NCBI RefSeq assembly: GCF_001281405.1
Contig: NZ_CP010401.1
Location: 396,001-460,000, forward strand
Source: Bartonella ancashensis
Lineage (GTDB): Bacteria > Pseudomonadota > Alphaproteobacteria > Rhizobiales > Rhizobiaceae
Direction: 5' to 3'
DNA length: 64,000 nucleotides
Shown here: piece after piece, positions 9,648-19,990 of the stretch
Position numbering within the stretch: position 1 is the stretch's first letter
Layout: each line of letters opens with the position of its first letter
Notes under the pieces: generated by a model
Told to the model about the DNA's origin: nothing
Databases searched by the model: none
The model's input: the letters and a program-made list of their open reading frames with translations, nothing else
Position numbers and translations under genes: made by a program

Positions 9648-10271
9648 ATGACAACAACATCTAAATTATTTGATTCAATTCGCATAAGCTCTAACAAAAA
9701 AAGACAGGCCGAAGTGCCAACACAACAATGTCAATGGGAAGACTGCGAAAAGACGGGTACCCATAAAGCGCCGATGGGCCGTAACCATGAAGGAAAATAT
9801 TTATTTTTCTGCATTGATCATGTGCGTGCTTATAACAAAAACTTTAATTATTTTTCAGACCTTAGCGACACAGATTTTGCACAGTTTCAGGAAGAAGCTC
9901 TCACAGAGCACCGCCCCGTATGGCCAACTGGGCTGAAAAATAGTACTTCAAAAAAAGCAGCAACGCACTACGCGAAAATTCGCTCTGGAACAGCGGCCTA
10001 TCAAAACCGCATGCGTGATCCCTTTACTATCTTCAATCAGCGCTATTCAGATTATAAGAAAAACACACGAAAATTAAAGCCTTTAGAAGCAAAAGCTTTT
10101 GAGACTTTAGAATTGAAAGCAGATGCATCCGCTGAAGATATCAAAATAAAATATAAAGAGCTTGTCAAAAAACATCATCCTGACGCGAATGGTGGAAAAC
10201 GTTCTTCTGAAGAGCGTTTTCGCGATGTTCTCCATGCTTATAATTTATTGAAAAAAGCAGGTTTATGTTGA
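9648..10271 (+). CDS. J-domain (DnaJ-like) protein
   Basis: 207-residue protein with a C-terminal J domain (about 145-205) holding the HPD tripeptide in KKHHPDANGG, so it should stimulate an Hsp70 ATPase. The N-terminal part is a family-specific region with a possible metal site (CQWEDCEKTGTHKAP, then CIDHV), not the Gly/Phe or zinc regions of DnaJ itself. It lies between the divergent bolA-like gene and cobS-cobT, an order common in rhizobia. Client and Hsp70 partner cannot be inferred. Confidence 0.88.
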   Translation: MTTTSKLFDSIRISSNKKRQAEVPTQQCQWEDCEKTGTHKAPMGRNHEGKYLFFCIDHVRAYNKNFNYFSDLSDTDFAQFQEEALTEHRPVWPTGLKNSTSKKAATHYAKIRSGTAAYQNRMRDPFTIFNQRYSDYKKNTRKLKPLEAKAFETLELKADASAEDIKIKYKELVKKHHPDANGGKRSSEERFRDVLHAYNLLKKAGLC

Positions 10272-10496
10272 AGATTATCAAATCTCTCAAACATTTTTTC
10301 CTTCATATTCTAAAAGCGAAGTATATGTGTTCCTTCTGTCTAGTAATAAAAGATGTACATTTTATTTAATAACAAAATATGAGAGTCAGGGTACTTTGCG
10401 TGCTTTTTCTTAAAGGTAGAGCATTGCATAAGTACTTCATGTTTTGTATGATTTTCCTAATCGAAATAGCAAATAATAGATATTTTTCAAAAAACA

Positions 10497-11483
10497 ATGA
10501 CACAGAAAAAGCTTGAAGGCCTTAATATCCCTGATGAGATGCTTTGCGCTCGCGATGTGTTCAATATTGATACTAATATGCAAATACCGGCCTTTAGCAC
10601 GAAAGGCCCACATGTTCCTGAATTAGATCCTGATTACCTTTTTGATCAGCAAGCAACATTAGCTATCCTATCAGGTTTTGCGTTTAACCGTCGTGTAATG
10701 ATTTCTGGTTATCACGGTACGGGTAAGTCAACCCACATTGAACAGGTAGCCGCCCGCCTCAATTGGCCCTGTGTCAGAATTAATCTTGATAGTCATGTTA
10801 GCCGCATTGATTTAATCGGAAAAGATGCCATCGTTTTAAAAAATGGATTGCAAATTACAGAATTTAAGGAAGGCATTTTGCCCTGGGCTTACCAAAACAA
10901 TGTTGCCCTCGTCTTAGATGAATATGATGCAGGTAGACCTGACGTTATGTTTGTTATTCAGCGGATTCTTGAATCTTCAGGACAGCTCAGCCTACTCGAT
11001 CAAAACCGCATCATTACTCCTCATCCAGCATTTCGTCTTTTTGCGACAGCCAATACCATTGGTCTTGGAGATATAACAGGGCTATATCACGGTACACAGC
11101 AAATTAATCAAGCTCAAATGGATCGTTGGTCTATCGTGGCGCTCCTCAATTACCTGCCCCATGAAAAGGAGATTGATATTGTCTCCTCAAAAGTCAAACA
11201 TTTTCAAACTGCTGAGGGGAAAAAAATTGTTTCTCAAATGGTGCATGTTGCTCATATGGTACGGCAAGCTTTTATGAATGGCGACCTTTCAACGGTTATG
11301 AGCCCGCGTACCGTCATTACTTGGGCAGAAAATAGTGAAATTTTTCAAGATATTGGTCTTGCTTTTCGTTTAACATTTCTCAATAAATGTGATGAACTGG
11401 AGCGAGCAGCGGTTGCAGAATTTTATCAACGAGCATTTGGAAAAGATCTTCCTGAATCAATTATTCATACTGCCTTGTCCTAA
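10497..11483 (+). CDS. cobS: Cobaltochelatase AAA+ subunit CobS
   Basis: AAA+ ATPase of the MoxR-like branch, known as a subunit of the aerobic cobaltochelatase CobNST that inserts cobalt into hydrogenobyrinate diamide. The 328-residue protein has Walker [10 protein letters not shown] (71-79), Walker [10 protein letters not shown] (about 136-144) and the sensor-1 region [12 protein letters not shown]. It lies 15 bases before cobT. No cobN or other cobalamin gene is in the window. The ATG has no strong ribosome binding site. Confidence 0.93.
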   Translation: MTQKKLEGLNIPDEMLCARDVFNIDTNMQIPAFSTKGPHVPELDPDYLFDQQATLAILSGFAFNRRVMISGYHGTGKSTHIEQVAARLNWPCVRINLDSHVSRIDLIGKDAIVLKNGLQITEFKEGILPWAYQNNVALVLDEYDAGRPDVMFVIQRILESSGQLSLLDQNRIITPHPAFRLFATANTIGLGDITGLYHGTQQINQAQMDRWSIVALLNYLPHEKEIDIVSSKVKHFQTAEGKKIVSQMVHVAHMVRQAFMNGDLSTVMSPRTVITWAENSEIFQDIGLAFRLTFLNKCDELERAAVAEFYQRAFGKDLPESIIHTALS

Positions 11484-11497
11484 GGAATACATGAAGC

Positions 11498-13390
11498 ATG
11501 GCCTCGCAAGCTGATAATAACAGCCAAAATCTGGCGCATTTCTCTCCTCATAATATTGAAACATTAAAAAGAGCAATCTCTACCTGTGCACGTTCCATCG
11601 CTAAGGTGCGTGGTTTTGAAATTACTTTTAGTCACCACAAACCTTATATGAACCATATGCGGGCCTATCTACCAGAAATATCATATCGCACGACCAATAA
11701 AGAGATTGCTGTCATCCGCGGATTAAGTGATTTCATGGCCTTACATAAAGCGTGGCATGATAAGCACATTCATGCACAATTTTCCCCAAAAGAACCACGA
11801 GCACGCGTCATATTTGATACTCTTGAACAAGCACGCATAGAAGCCATCGGCACTTTGATGATGGAAGGTATCGCTCAAAACCTTACAATGATGCTGATTG
11901 ATAGATATATAAAAAAACATTATCACCACATTGGCAATCAAAGTGAAGCGCCTATAGGAGAAGCAATTGCACTCTTATTACGTGAAAAAACAACAAAGCG
12001 TCCTCCCCCTAGGGAAGCCAAAGCTATCTTGCAATTATGGCGCCATACTCTCGAACAAAAAATAAAAACTGAACTCGATGAGCTCGCACAACATATATAT
12101 GACCAAAATGCTTTTGCACATATCGTTCATCAAATATTCTTTGCCTTAAAAATATCCACCACATTCTGTGACAAATCCGATGAGATAAACAGTAAAAAAC
12201 AGGGAAATAATTGCGATTTACACACCCAAGAGAATGAACTACGCAAAAAAGAAAGATACCTTCAAAGTAAGGAACAAAAAATAGCTGAACAAGAAAATGA
12301 TGCCGAAGATGAAGGTAAAGCGCAGGCTACTCATCTAAATAACAACATAAAAACTGAACAAGAAAACGGTAATTTGCGGCATATAAATAACATGTCTAAA
12401 CGTGCACTTTACTCTTTTAAGCATGCGAAAAGTTTGACTGATTACAAAATTTTTACACAGCAATTTGATGAAGTATCAGAAGCAACACACTTTTGTTCTG
12501 AAAGTGAATTGAATCATTTGCGCCGTTGTCTTGATCAACAATTAAATCATCTCCAAAATATTGTTGGACGCTTAGCAAATCGGCTACAAAGACGCCTCCT
12601 GGCACAACAAAATCGTGCTTGGTATTTTGATTTAGAAGAAGGATATCTCGACACATCACGGCTGCCACGCCTTATTATCGATCCAATACAATCTCTTTCC
12701 TTCAAAATGGAACAGCAGATGCAATTCCGTGATACGGTTGTTTCATTGCTTATTGATAACTCAGGATCGATGCGTGGAAGACCAATCACCGTTGCAGCCA
12801 GCTGTGCTGACATCCTGACTCAAACTCTTGAACGCTGTGGTGTAAAAGTTGAGATTTTAGGTTTTACGACCAAAAATTGGAAAGGTGGACAATCCCGCAA
12901 AAAATGGGACAAAAATAAAACACCTGACCATCCAGGTCGCCTTAATGATTTACGCCATATCATCTATAAAAGCGCAGATACACCATGGCGTCGTGCTCGA
13001 CGCAATCTAGGATTAATGATGCAAGAAGGGCTTCTAAAGGAAAACATTGACGGTGAAGCACTCATTTGGGCCCATCAACGCCTTTTAGAACGACATGAAC
13101 ATCGCCGCATTCTTATGGTCATTTCTGATGGTGCCCCAGTTGATGATTCAACCCTTTCCGTTAATGCCCACAATTACCTCGATAAACATTTACAGGCGGT
13201 TATTAAAGAAATTCAAGCACGCTCACCGGTTGAATTAGTTGCTATCGGCATTGGTCATGACGTCACTCGTTATTACAAACATGCCGTAACAATCGTAAAT
13301 GCTGAAGAACTAGCTACCGCTATCACACAGCAATTAGCTGAACTCTTCGATAATAAAAAACGAGGAAATCTGCGGACAACTTTTGTGTGA
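11498..13390 (+). CDS. cobT: Cobaltochelatase VWA subunit CobT
   Basis: Partner of CobS in the CobNST chelatase, similar to the BchD/ChlD subunit of magnesium chelatase. At 630 residues it has normal length. The N-terminal half is helical; a charged, low-complexity segment rich in Glu, Lys and Gln lies at about 225-300; the C-terminal von Willebrand A domain has the MIDAS motif DNSGS near residue 420 and VISDGAP further on. All these are intact, so the gene appears to be under selection although no cobalamin pathway is seen here. Confidence 0.93.
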   Translation: MASQADNNSQNLAHFSPHNIETLKRAISTCARSIAKVRGFEITFSHHKPYMNHMRAYLPEISYRTTNKEIAVIRGLSDFMALHKAWHDKHIHAQFSPKEPRARVIFDTLEQARIEAIGTLMMEGIAQNLTMMLIDRYIKKHYHHIGNQSEAPIGEAIALLLREKTTKRPPPREAKAILQLWRHTLEQKIKTELDELAQHIYDQNAFAHIVHQIFFALKISTTFCDKSDEINSKKQGNNCDLHTQENELRKKERYLQSKEQKIAEQENDAEDEGKAQATHLNNNIKTEQENGNLRHINNMSKRALYSFKHAKSLTDYKIFTQQFDEVSEATHFCSESELNHLRRCLDQQLNHLQNIVGRLANRLQRRLLAQQNRAWYFDLEEGYLDTSRLPRLIIDPIQSLSFKMEQQMQFRDTVVSLLIDNSGSMRGRPITVAASCADILTQTLERCGVKVEILGFTTKNWKGGQSRKKWDKNKTPDHPGRLNDLRHIIYKSADTPWRRARRNLGLMMQEGLLKENIDGEALIWAHQRLLERHEHRRILMVISDGAPVDDSTLSVNAHNYLDKHLQAVIKEIQARSPVELVAIGIGHDVTRYYKHAVTIVNAEELATAITQQLAELFDNKKRGNLRTTFV

Positions 13391-13547
13391 TAAGTGATAA
13401 ATATATTAAAGGCCTATACTAGCTCTTTACCCCATAAAAAGCTCAGAAAATACAAATACCCAAACCCTTACAAAGATAACCAAAACAATTCACACCGCTC
13501 CCATACATCATTACACAAAATATATCGGAGTGATAAACTGTTTTTCT

Positions 13548-14204
13548 CTATATCTTTTTTGATAACGGAGAGGCTCTAAAATAAGTTAGAGCAGTGCCAT
13601 AGGGAATGAGCATAAGAAAACTCATAACCATTTTTACCAAAAAATCACCAAAAGCAAGTGAAAGCCAAACTGGAATTTCGATCCCCCAAAAAAGTATACT
13701 CTCCGTAATAGAACCATCGGCATACCCTGTTATTTGATCAAGAAAACTCATATGACCTGCAAAAGCAAGGGCAAAAAACAAAACTGTATCTAAAGCTGAA
13801 CCTGTTAACGCAGCAGCTAAAGGTGCCTTCCACCACGTTTTACGCCGCAAAGGAGTAAACACCATGATATCCAGTAATTGCCCGAATAAAAATGCCGTAC
13901 TAGAAGCAATAGCAATACGCGGTGTTGCCACCATCCAAGAAACAAAAAAACCAGTGATAAAACCAGCATACACCACACTTCGTGCTGCCGCAGGACCATG
14001 GAAACGATTAACCAGATCATTAATTAAAAAAGCAATTGGATACGTAAAAGCTCCATAAGTTAAAAGTTCATGCAAACCAAAAAAATCAATAGGATACTGC
14101 ACTAAAACATTTGAGGCTGTTACAGCACAGCACATCGCAAAGCTTGCCCAAATAAGGAGCTTAATTTTTTGTTGTTTCAGCAAAAATTTTTGCACCGAAA
14201 ACAC
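13548..14204 (-). CDS. VUT family (YhhQ-like) queuosine-precursor transporter
   Basis: 218-residue integral membrane protein with six likely helices. The family (DUF165, VUT, YhhQ) takes up queuosine precursors such as preQ0/preQ1. Matching stretches are YPIAFLINDLVNRFHG, ATPRIAIASSTAFLFGQLLDIMVF and LRRKTWWKAPLAAALTGSALDT. It starts at GTG with AGG upstream; another GTG three codons later is possible. It reads in the same direction as rpmB, 123 bases downstream. I looked for a preQ1 aptamer in that gap and did not find a convincing one. Confidence 0.85.
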   Translation of the reverse strand: MFSVQKFLLKQQKIKLLIWASFAMCCAVTASNVLVQYPIDFFGLHELLTYGAFTYPIAFLINDLVNRFHGPAAARSVVYAGFITGFFVSWMVATPRIAIASSTAFLFGQLLDIMVFTPLRRKTWWKAPLAAALTGSALDTVLFFALAFAGHMSFLDQITGYADGSITESILFWGIEIPVWLSLAFGDFLVKMVMSFLMLIPYGTALTYFRASPLSKKI

Positions 14205-14327
14205 TCTTCTAACCTAAAAAACGGACCAGAACACCCCTCACACCACTGCAATCAAATACACATGGCCCCGCAAAGACACCCTTTCAAAGAAAGAACACCA
14301 AAAATCTCCCCGCAAAGTCAAGAGCCT

Positions 14328-14621
14328 CTAAGCCGCTTGCTCAGCCTTTTTCTTAGTGATTTGGCGTTTCAGCAAACGCGCACGCTGCGATAATTCCTTA
14401 TCATCTGCCTTGATCAAAAAACAATCAAGCCCCCCTCGATGTTCCACTGAACGTAGAGCATTTGCAGAGATCCGTAGACGGTAACTTTGCTGAAGAACTT
14501 CCGAAATCAACGTCACATTGCAAAGATTTGGCAAAAAACGGCGACGCGTCTTATTGTTTGCATGGCTTACATTATTGCCATACTGAACTGCTTTTCCTGT
14601 CAACTCGCAGGCACGGGACAT
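14328..14621 (-). CDS. rpmB: 50S ribosomal protein L28 (bL28)
   Basis: 97-residue L28 starting [32 protein letters not shown], the diagnostic N-terminus. Alphaproteobacterial L28 has a longer C-terminal part than the E. coli protein, as here. The ATG at 14621 is preferred to an upstream in-frame codon because [10 protein letters not shown] matches family starts. Confidence 0.97.
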   Translation of the reverse strand: MSRACELTGKAVQYGNNVSHANNKTRRRFLPNLCNVTLISEVLQQSYRLRISANALRSVEHRGGLDCFLIKADDKELSQRARLLKRQITKKKAEQAA

Positions 14622-14877
14622 GAATCTCACCTTATAATTCTAAAAATCTCAAATTCCAGACTCAAAAAAAACAGACCCACACGAAAACACGCGCATACTG
14701 CCCTAAATAAGTACCAACGGAAGCTTTGCGTTTTTATAAGTTGTTGGTTAAAAGGTCAAGTCTTTTGTAAAATTAATGAACTTTTCACAGCTTATTTAAC
14801 GGGTCTAACTATCTTTTTTTCCAAGAATCAACAAACTATTTCCGAACATTTCATACAATTATGAGGGCCCTTAAGCA

Positions 14878-15651
14878 ATGGCTAAAATAGATCACCCTAT
14901 TCCAAGTCACTCATGTAAGGCTAGCTGTTTTTCGTCTATACTCTTAGGCATTACCTGTATATTCTTTTTCTGCATTTTCAGTGCACTGGGTACTTGGCAA
15001 GTATATAGACTACAATGGAAACAAAATCTCATTACACATGTTAACCAGCGCACTCACCTACCTCCTGTTGAGGCCCCTCCGCAAGAAAAATGGCCCCATG
15101 TAACTTTTGAGAAAGATGAGTATCGACCAGTCACACTAAAAGGACAGCTTTTAAAAGATAAGAGTATCTTCGTCATTGCCGTTGCACAAGATACCACCGG
15201 TTATTGGATTTTAAGCCCCTTACAAACAGCAGATAAGACATTTACTTTTATTAATCGTGGTTTTATCCCCATGAACATGCGTTCTCAGTTTGAACAGCAA
15301 AATCTCCTACAAGAAAACGACTCTCCAACTACCCATACAAAACAAATCGAAGTTACAGGCCTTTTACGTATGAGTGAAGGAGCCGGGATATTTCCTCGTA
15401 AGAATAACCCCGATCGCAATCTGTGGTACACACGCCAGCTTCCTGCTATGGCCAAAAAATTAAACCTCTCCAACACTGCTCCTTATTTTATCGATGTAAC
15501 TGATAAAATATCCCCCGAGGAAAATTTCCCTGTTGTTGGTCTTACCGTAATACGCTTTTATAACAACCACCTCACCTATGCTATCACATGGTTTATCCTA
15601 GCGGCCGGCACCCTCGGAGCTACTCTTTTACTGATTCGGCACAAAAAATAA
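14878..15651 (+). CDS. SURF1 family cytochrome oxidase assembly protein
   Basis: 257-residue SURF1/Shy1-type protein, which helps insert haem during assembly of haem-copper oxidases. It has the expected two-helix layout: TM1 at about 20-40 followed by LGTWQVYRLQWKQ, a periplasmic domain with YRPVTLKGQLL, GYWILSPL and FINRGFIP, and TM2 near the C-terminus (TYAITWFILAAGTLGATLLL), preceded by the conserved NNHLTYA. GAGGG precedes the ATG. It stands alone here, whereas in many relatives it sits with cox or cyo genes. Confidence 0.9.
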   Translation: MAKIDHPIPSHSCKASCFSSILLGITCIFFFCIFSALGTWQVYRLQWKQNLITHVNQRTHLPPVEAPPQEKWPHVTFEKDEYRPVTLKGQLLKDKSIFVIAVAQDTTGYWILSPLQTADKTFTFINRGFIPMNMRSQFEQQNLLQENDSPTTHTKQIEVTGLLRMSEGAGIFPRKNNPDRNLWYTRQLPAMAKKLNLSNTAPYFIDVTDKISPEENFPVVGLTVIRFYNNHLTYAITWFILAAGTLGATLLLIRHKK

Positions 15652-15892
15652 TAACCTACCCCCAACACCCCTCATGCCACATTAAGCCTTTTTTTCTGTT
15701 TTTTCACAGCCCAAACCACCTTCTCTTGCCTTGCTACGCAAAAGAATAAACAAAAGGCCTCACAAACAGGTAAAAGATATCTCACTCTTCACAAGCCCCT
15801 CCTTTTAATCAGTTAGTCAGCACAAAGGGCCAAAAAAGAAGACCCCCTTGCCTCTTTTTCACCGATAAATTCATAAATATCAAAGATAAATA

Positions 15893-16045
15893 CTACAAAG
15901 ACCCGCGTGAAAAACGCCACGCAACCGACCGAATATCATCACGATTAATACCAACATCCTTTAATTCACATGTCGAAAGGCTGCTAAGTACCCTTACTGT
16001 CCGACGATACCGACGCCAACTTTGAAAAGAATGTAAAATGTTCAT
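15893..16045 (-). CDS. DUF1127 (YjiS-like) small protein
   Basis: A 50-residue reading frame starting MNILHSFQSWRRYRRTVRVL and continuing with LSSLSTCELKDVGINRDDIRSVAW. The L(S)xxxLxDIGIxRxDI pattern is the DUF1127 signature. Such small Arg-rich proteins are common in Hyphomicrobiales and some affect phosphate metabolism, RNA turnover or virulence gene expression. A weak GTCGAG site precedes the ATG. The gene stands alone, about 370 bases downstream of purH and on the same strand. Confidence 0.75.
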   Translation of the reverse strand: MNILHSFQSWRRYRRTVRVLSSLSTCELKDVGINRDDIRSVAWRFSRGSL

Positions 16046-16412
16046 GTTCTCGACTCAAATGATATACTCAAACTCTTGTAATCCTAAGATAGAACAGATT
16101 ACAAAAATGTGATGTGCTATAATTGCATAACTGCTGTGCACTTATAGTATAAGAATATTCTCATTTAAGAGAGCTTTCACTAAAATAAAAAATTATGACA
16201 AGATACCAAATTCAAATTGACGACCTATCGCACATGAATGCAAATCCGTTTAAATAACCACCATCTTCTCAACTTAAAGTACTAAACTATCTGCGAAGGG
16301 CCAAGATAAACGCATTTAACAGATGCTCAATAAGCAATAGCATCAATATTTTCTCTAAGATGTTTTTCCCTTCACCTCAATCAGCAAATTATAAGAACAG
16401 CAAGATATAAAA
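16046..16412. other. Spacer between purH and the DUF1127 gene
   Basis: About 370 bases with no supportable gene; it should contain the DUF1127 promoter (leftward) and the end of the purH transcript. No clear terminator hairpin was seen. Confidence 0.5.
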
Positions 16413-18029
16413 TTAATGGCGAAAATGCCGTACACTCGTGAAAACCATTGCCAAACCATGACGATCCGCAGCAGCAATGACTTCTTCATCACGTATAGAC
16501 CCACCTGGCTGAATAACTGCTGTAGCCCCAGCTTCAGCTGCCGACACCAAAGCATCTGCAAATGGAAAAAATGCATCTGATGCCACGACTGATCCCTTAA
16601 TGAGAGTTTCTGTTAACCCCTGTCTTTGTGCTCTATCTTCTGCTTTAAGTGCTGCAATTATCGCAGAATCAAGGCGACTCATTTGACCAGCACCAATACC
16701 AACTGTTGCACTATTTTTTGCATAAACAATAGCATTTGATTTAACATGCTTCACAACACGGAATGCAAATTGTAGATCACGCATTTCATCTTGGCTTGGA
16801 GCTCGTTTTGTCACTATCTGCAGCTTAAGATCGTCAACAACAACATTATCACGCGATTGAACCAACATTCCCCCTGAAAGCGTTTTAACTACCAAACCTT
16901 CACTGCGAGGATCAGGCACTCCACCCGTTATTAATAAACGAAGATTTTTTTTCTGTGCAATAATATCACGAGCAGCTTGTGTTGCCTCAGGAGCAATAAT
17001 GACTTCTGTAAATAACTTTACAATTTCTGTTGCACATTCCTCATCAAGAGGCTGGTTCAAAGCAACAACACCTCCAAATGCTGACACATCATCACACATA
17101 AGAGCTTTTAGATATGCTTCCTTCAAACTTTTTCCTTCTGCAACACCACAAGGATTAGCGTGCTTAATCAGTGCAACAGCAGCCGTTCTTGAGGGATCAA
17201 ATTCTGAAACAAGTTCAAATGCTGCATCTGCATCATTTATGTTATTATAAGAGAGCTCTTTTCCTTGCAAAAGAACTGCTGTTGCAATCCCAAAATTTGC
17301 ATTATGTGTGCGATAAAAAGCAGCATGTTGATGTGGATTCTCACCATAGCGCATTACTTTTTCAAGACGACCAGAACAGGTTTTCCAAGATGGCATCTCG
17401 CTTCCCAAATCTTGTGCAAACCAGGTAGAGATAACAGCATCATAGGCAGCTGTGCGTCCATAAGCACGTGCTGCTAACTGTCGACGCAATAAAAGGCTCA
17501 AGCAACCATCTTTTTGCTTTAATTCATCTAAAACTAAATCATAATCACACACATCTGTTACAACACCAACATAGGCGTGATTTTTAGCAGCAGCACGAAT
17601 CATAGCAGGACCGCCAATATCAATATTTTCTAAGATTATTTGCGATTCCACGCCAGACTGGCAAATCTTTTCAAATGGATAAAGATTAACAACAACAAGA
17701 TCAATTCCACAAATACCGTGTTCTTCCATAACCGCTTTATGATCTTGGTCATCCCTAATCCCCAACAAAGCCCCATGAAGTAAAGGATGCAACGTTTTTA
17801 CACGCCCACCCATTATTTCTGGAAAACCCGTTATTTCAGAAACATCTTTCACAGGCAAACCAGCATCTTTTAATGTTTTGGACGTTCCTCCTGTCGAAAT
17901 TAATTCGATACCACGAATATGCAATCCTTGTGCAAATTCAACTAAACCTGTCTTATCAGAAACGGAAAGCAAAGCACGACGAACCGGATAAAGATCTGGA
18001 ATAGGATATTTTTTTGCAATAGAAGCCAC
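16413..18029 (-). CDS. purH: Bifunctional AICAR transformylase / IMP cyclohydrolase
   Basis: Catalyses the last two steps of de novo IMP synthesis. The 538-residue protein has the N-terminal IMP cyclohydrolase (MGS-like) domain ([45 protein letters not shown]) and the C-terminal transformylase domain ([53 protein letters not shown]). It is last in rsmB-heparinase-purH, a conserved rhizobial order, with a 182-base spacer carrying a short tandem repeat. Confidence 0.98.
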   Translation of the reverse strand: MASIAKKYPIPDLYPVRRALLSVSDKTGLVEFAQGLHIRGIELISTGGTSKTLKDAGLPVKDVSEITGFPEIMGGRVKTLHPLLHGALLGIRDDQDHKAVMEEHGICGIDLVVVNLYPFEKICQSGVESQIILENIDIGGPAMIRAAAKNHAYVGVVTDVCDYDLVLDELKQKDGCLSLLLRRQLAARAYGRTAAYDAVISTWFAQDLGSEMPSWKTCSGRLEKVMRYGENPHQHAAFYRTHNANFGIATAVLLQGKELSYNNINDADAAFELVSEFDPSRTAAVALIKHANPCGVAEGKSLKEAYLKALMCDDVSAFGGVVALNQPLDEECATEIVKLFTEVIIAPEATQAARDIIAQKKNLRLLITGGVPDPRSEGLVVKTLSGGMLVQSRDNVVVDDLKLQIVTKRAPSQDEMRDLQFAFRVVKHVKSNAIVYAKNSATVGIGAGQMSRLDSAIIAALKAEDRAQRQGLTETLIKGSVVASDAFFPFADALVSAAEAGATAVIQPGGSIRDEEVIAAADRHGLAMVFTSVRHFRH

Positions 18030-18167
18030 AATAAAAACCCTTTAAAATAAAAACTAGTAATTAAAGCAAAGCTGCGGAATACTTTTACACAAACACACGT
18101 CAACCCATCCTGGTGAAACAGGATAGTTTTTCTTCGAGAAAAATCCAACACAAACTGTTAGGTTTTC

Positions 18168-18201
18168 CCCCACATTGTACAAGGCCCCACATTGTACAAG
18201 G
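18168..18201. repeat. Perfect 17-bp tandem duplication
   Basis: Two adjacent identical copies of CCCCACATTGTACAAGG (18168-18184 and 18185-18201), each containing the palindrome TTGTACAA. They lie between the heparinase gene and purH, 11 bases after the stop of the former. Probably a slippage product. Confidence 0.9.
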
Positions 18202-18211
18202 AATGAGTTGT

Positions 18212-19921
18212 TTACTTTGATTCAAGGCGGACAAAACGCCAACGAACTTTTTCCTGTAAAGCTGGTCGAAAGTACAAAACGATTTGCTGCGTACGCTGTG
18301 GTCCTGTTAACTCGGCAAAATCAATTGAATCTTCTAAATAAATATCAGTGTCAAGTGATACAAAATTCCATACGGCTCCACCCGCTACAGCTAACCTTGC
18401 AGAATTTCCATCATAATTAACCTCAACTTTTGGATGAAGATGAAAGCGAACCGCAACAATATTTGACTCATCGCGAGAATTCCCATTTTTACCTGTATTT
18501 CCATGACATGGCGTAAAAAAGCGATCAAAACCCTCGATCATCTCTCCATCTGTTGTTAAAATAAGACCACGCTCATGTAGCAAATCAAAGGACGATAGAT
18601 AACCATTATGGCATGCAATAAAACCGATTTTTTGGGTATCCTCTATACGCTGCACTTTCACATCTGTGGGACCATTTAACAAGAAAGAAACATCTTTATT
18701 CTTTGCTTTACGAAAAACCCCAACTGAACAATCATTTAATGTTGCTGTCGAATGAGCGGCTGTAATGCGTCCAAAATGCCTATAATCTTCATGCCCATAA
18801 GGATCGACCCCTGCATTAATGATAAAACGACTCCCCCGTGAGGACATTTCAAAAGATAAGCATCCTGAGCAAGCATGTTCTGCAACAAAATGAGCAGGAA
18901 ATCGCCCCGTATCTGCAAGCACCGTTGTTTGATGAGCGTGCAACCGCTGAAAACCTGAGTAACGTGCACAGCCAAAAGAATTGCCTGTTGTTTCATCAAA
19001 TTTTAAAATGGATGATAAAAAACTCCGGCGAAATCGGCCCAACTCCATTAAAATGAGCCAATGTTTTATCTTCATGAACAAAAAACGCAAAGCTGGCAAC
19101 ATACGCTCAACAGTATCAATCAAAACGCGCGGAGCAATATCTTGAGAATTAATGTAAAGACGACGCAATGAAAGCAAATCTGGTAATATGTTAAGCATAA
19201 CAGCGGGATTGCGTGAAATATGGCCTCCATCAGTTAAAATCTGACGCGATAATTCACGGACCAAGCAGGCTTGTGCCTTTTTCTTTATCGCTGCTGAAAC
19301 AGGTAAAGTTAAAGATGCAAAAGCTATGGCTATAGCCACATGCAAGCGATGATCATTATTTTTCATCCCGAGAATTATGATGCGCAAATAACGAAAATGG
19401 AAACCAAGGGTGTGTAAAAAACGCTTTTCAAACCGGCTACTTGCACCATCTAACAACATTTGTGAATGACAAACCCATGCAATCAAACGCCGAGCTACTA
19501 CAGCTCCTTCCCAAGGAAGTCCTCGTGCTTTTTTACCAGTATGATCAAGCCAATCTTCTATTAAAAAACGCGCATGCGCTGTTGCCAATTGGCTCTTTGC
19601 AGCTGTCATATGCCGCAACCAGTGGAAATCATGCAACGCTCTCTCCCACTCTGCTGTAGGAGAAACACAAGAAAAGGGTGAAGAAGAACCAGATTGAACG
19701 ATGCGACCTGCAAAGGTAAAACGACCATGATAAAATTCATGCGCCATTCCAGAATCAGCAATACGCAAATCAATTGGATGCACCAAAATCTTCTGCGGAC
19801 GAAAACCTGAAAAACGCCAATAAAATAACGGTCCTACCCACAAAAACTGCAAAAACTTTGAGACTATATTATACACAAAGGTCAATATTTTAATCTGAAA
19901 ACCTTCAATAGCAACAGTCAC
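18212..19921 (-). CDS. Heparinase II/III family protein
   Basis: 569-residue protein of the heparinase II/III-like family, with an alpha-helical N-terminal toroid (about 30-300) and a C-terminal beta domain (from about 320) containing ETTGNSFGCARYSGFQRLHA, GRFPAHFVAEHACSGCLSFEMS, FIINAGVDPYGHEDYRHFGRITAAHSTATLND. The family usually holds polysaccharide lyases, but the rhizobial members beside purH have no proven substrate. It starts at GTG with GGAAG upstream. It lies between rsmB and purH and probably shares their transcript. Confidence 0.85.
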   Translation of the reverse strand: MTVAIEGFQIKILTFVYNIVSKFLQFLWVGPLFYWRFSGFRPQKILVHPIDLRIADSGMAHEFYHGRFTFAGRIVQSGSSSPFSCVSPTAEWERALHDFHWLRHMTAAKSQLATAHARFLIEDWLDHTGKKARGLPWEGAVVARRLIAWVCHSQMLLDGASSRFEKRFLHTLGFHFRYLRIIILGMKNNDHRLHVAIAIAFASLTLPVSAAIKKKAQACLVRELSRQILTDGGHISRNPAVMLNILPDLLSLRRLYINSQDIAPRVLIDTVERMLPALRFLFMKIKHWLILMELGRFRRSFLSSILKFDETTGNSFGCARYSGFQRLHAHQTTVLADTGRFPAHFVAEHACSGCLSFEMSSRGSRFIINAGVDPYGHEDYRHFGRITAAHSTATLNDCSVGVFRKAKNKDVSFLLNGPTDVKVQRIEDTQKIGFIACHNGYLSSFDLLHERGLILTTDGEMIEGFDRFFTPCHGNTGKNGNSRDESNIVAVRFHLHPKVEVNYDGNSARLAVAGGAVWNFVSLDTDIYLEDSIDFAELTGPQRTQQIVLYFRPALQEKVRWRFVRLESK

Positions 19922-19990
19922 GATTACATCTTCCCATTTCTACCTTCATGAGATGCGCAATATCAGCTATTTAGATGAATGAAGTGTTAA

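Noticed and set aside
13394-13579. 61-codon plus-strand frame after cobT
   Set aside because: Low-complexity, no ribosome binding site, and it overlaps the 3' end of the VUT-family gene.
14205-14327. Possible preQ1 riboswitch before the VUT-family transporter gene
   Set aside because: The gap has an AGAGG-like start and a 10-base direct repeat (CCCCGCAAAG at 14266 and 14308), but the A-rich tail and pairing expected of preQ1 aptamers are absent.
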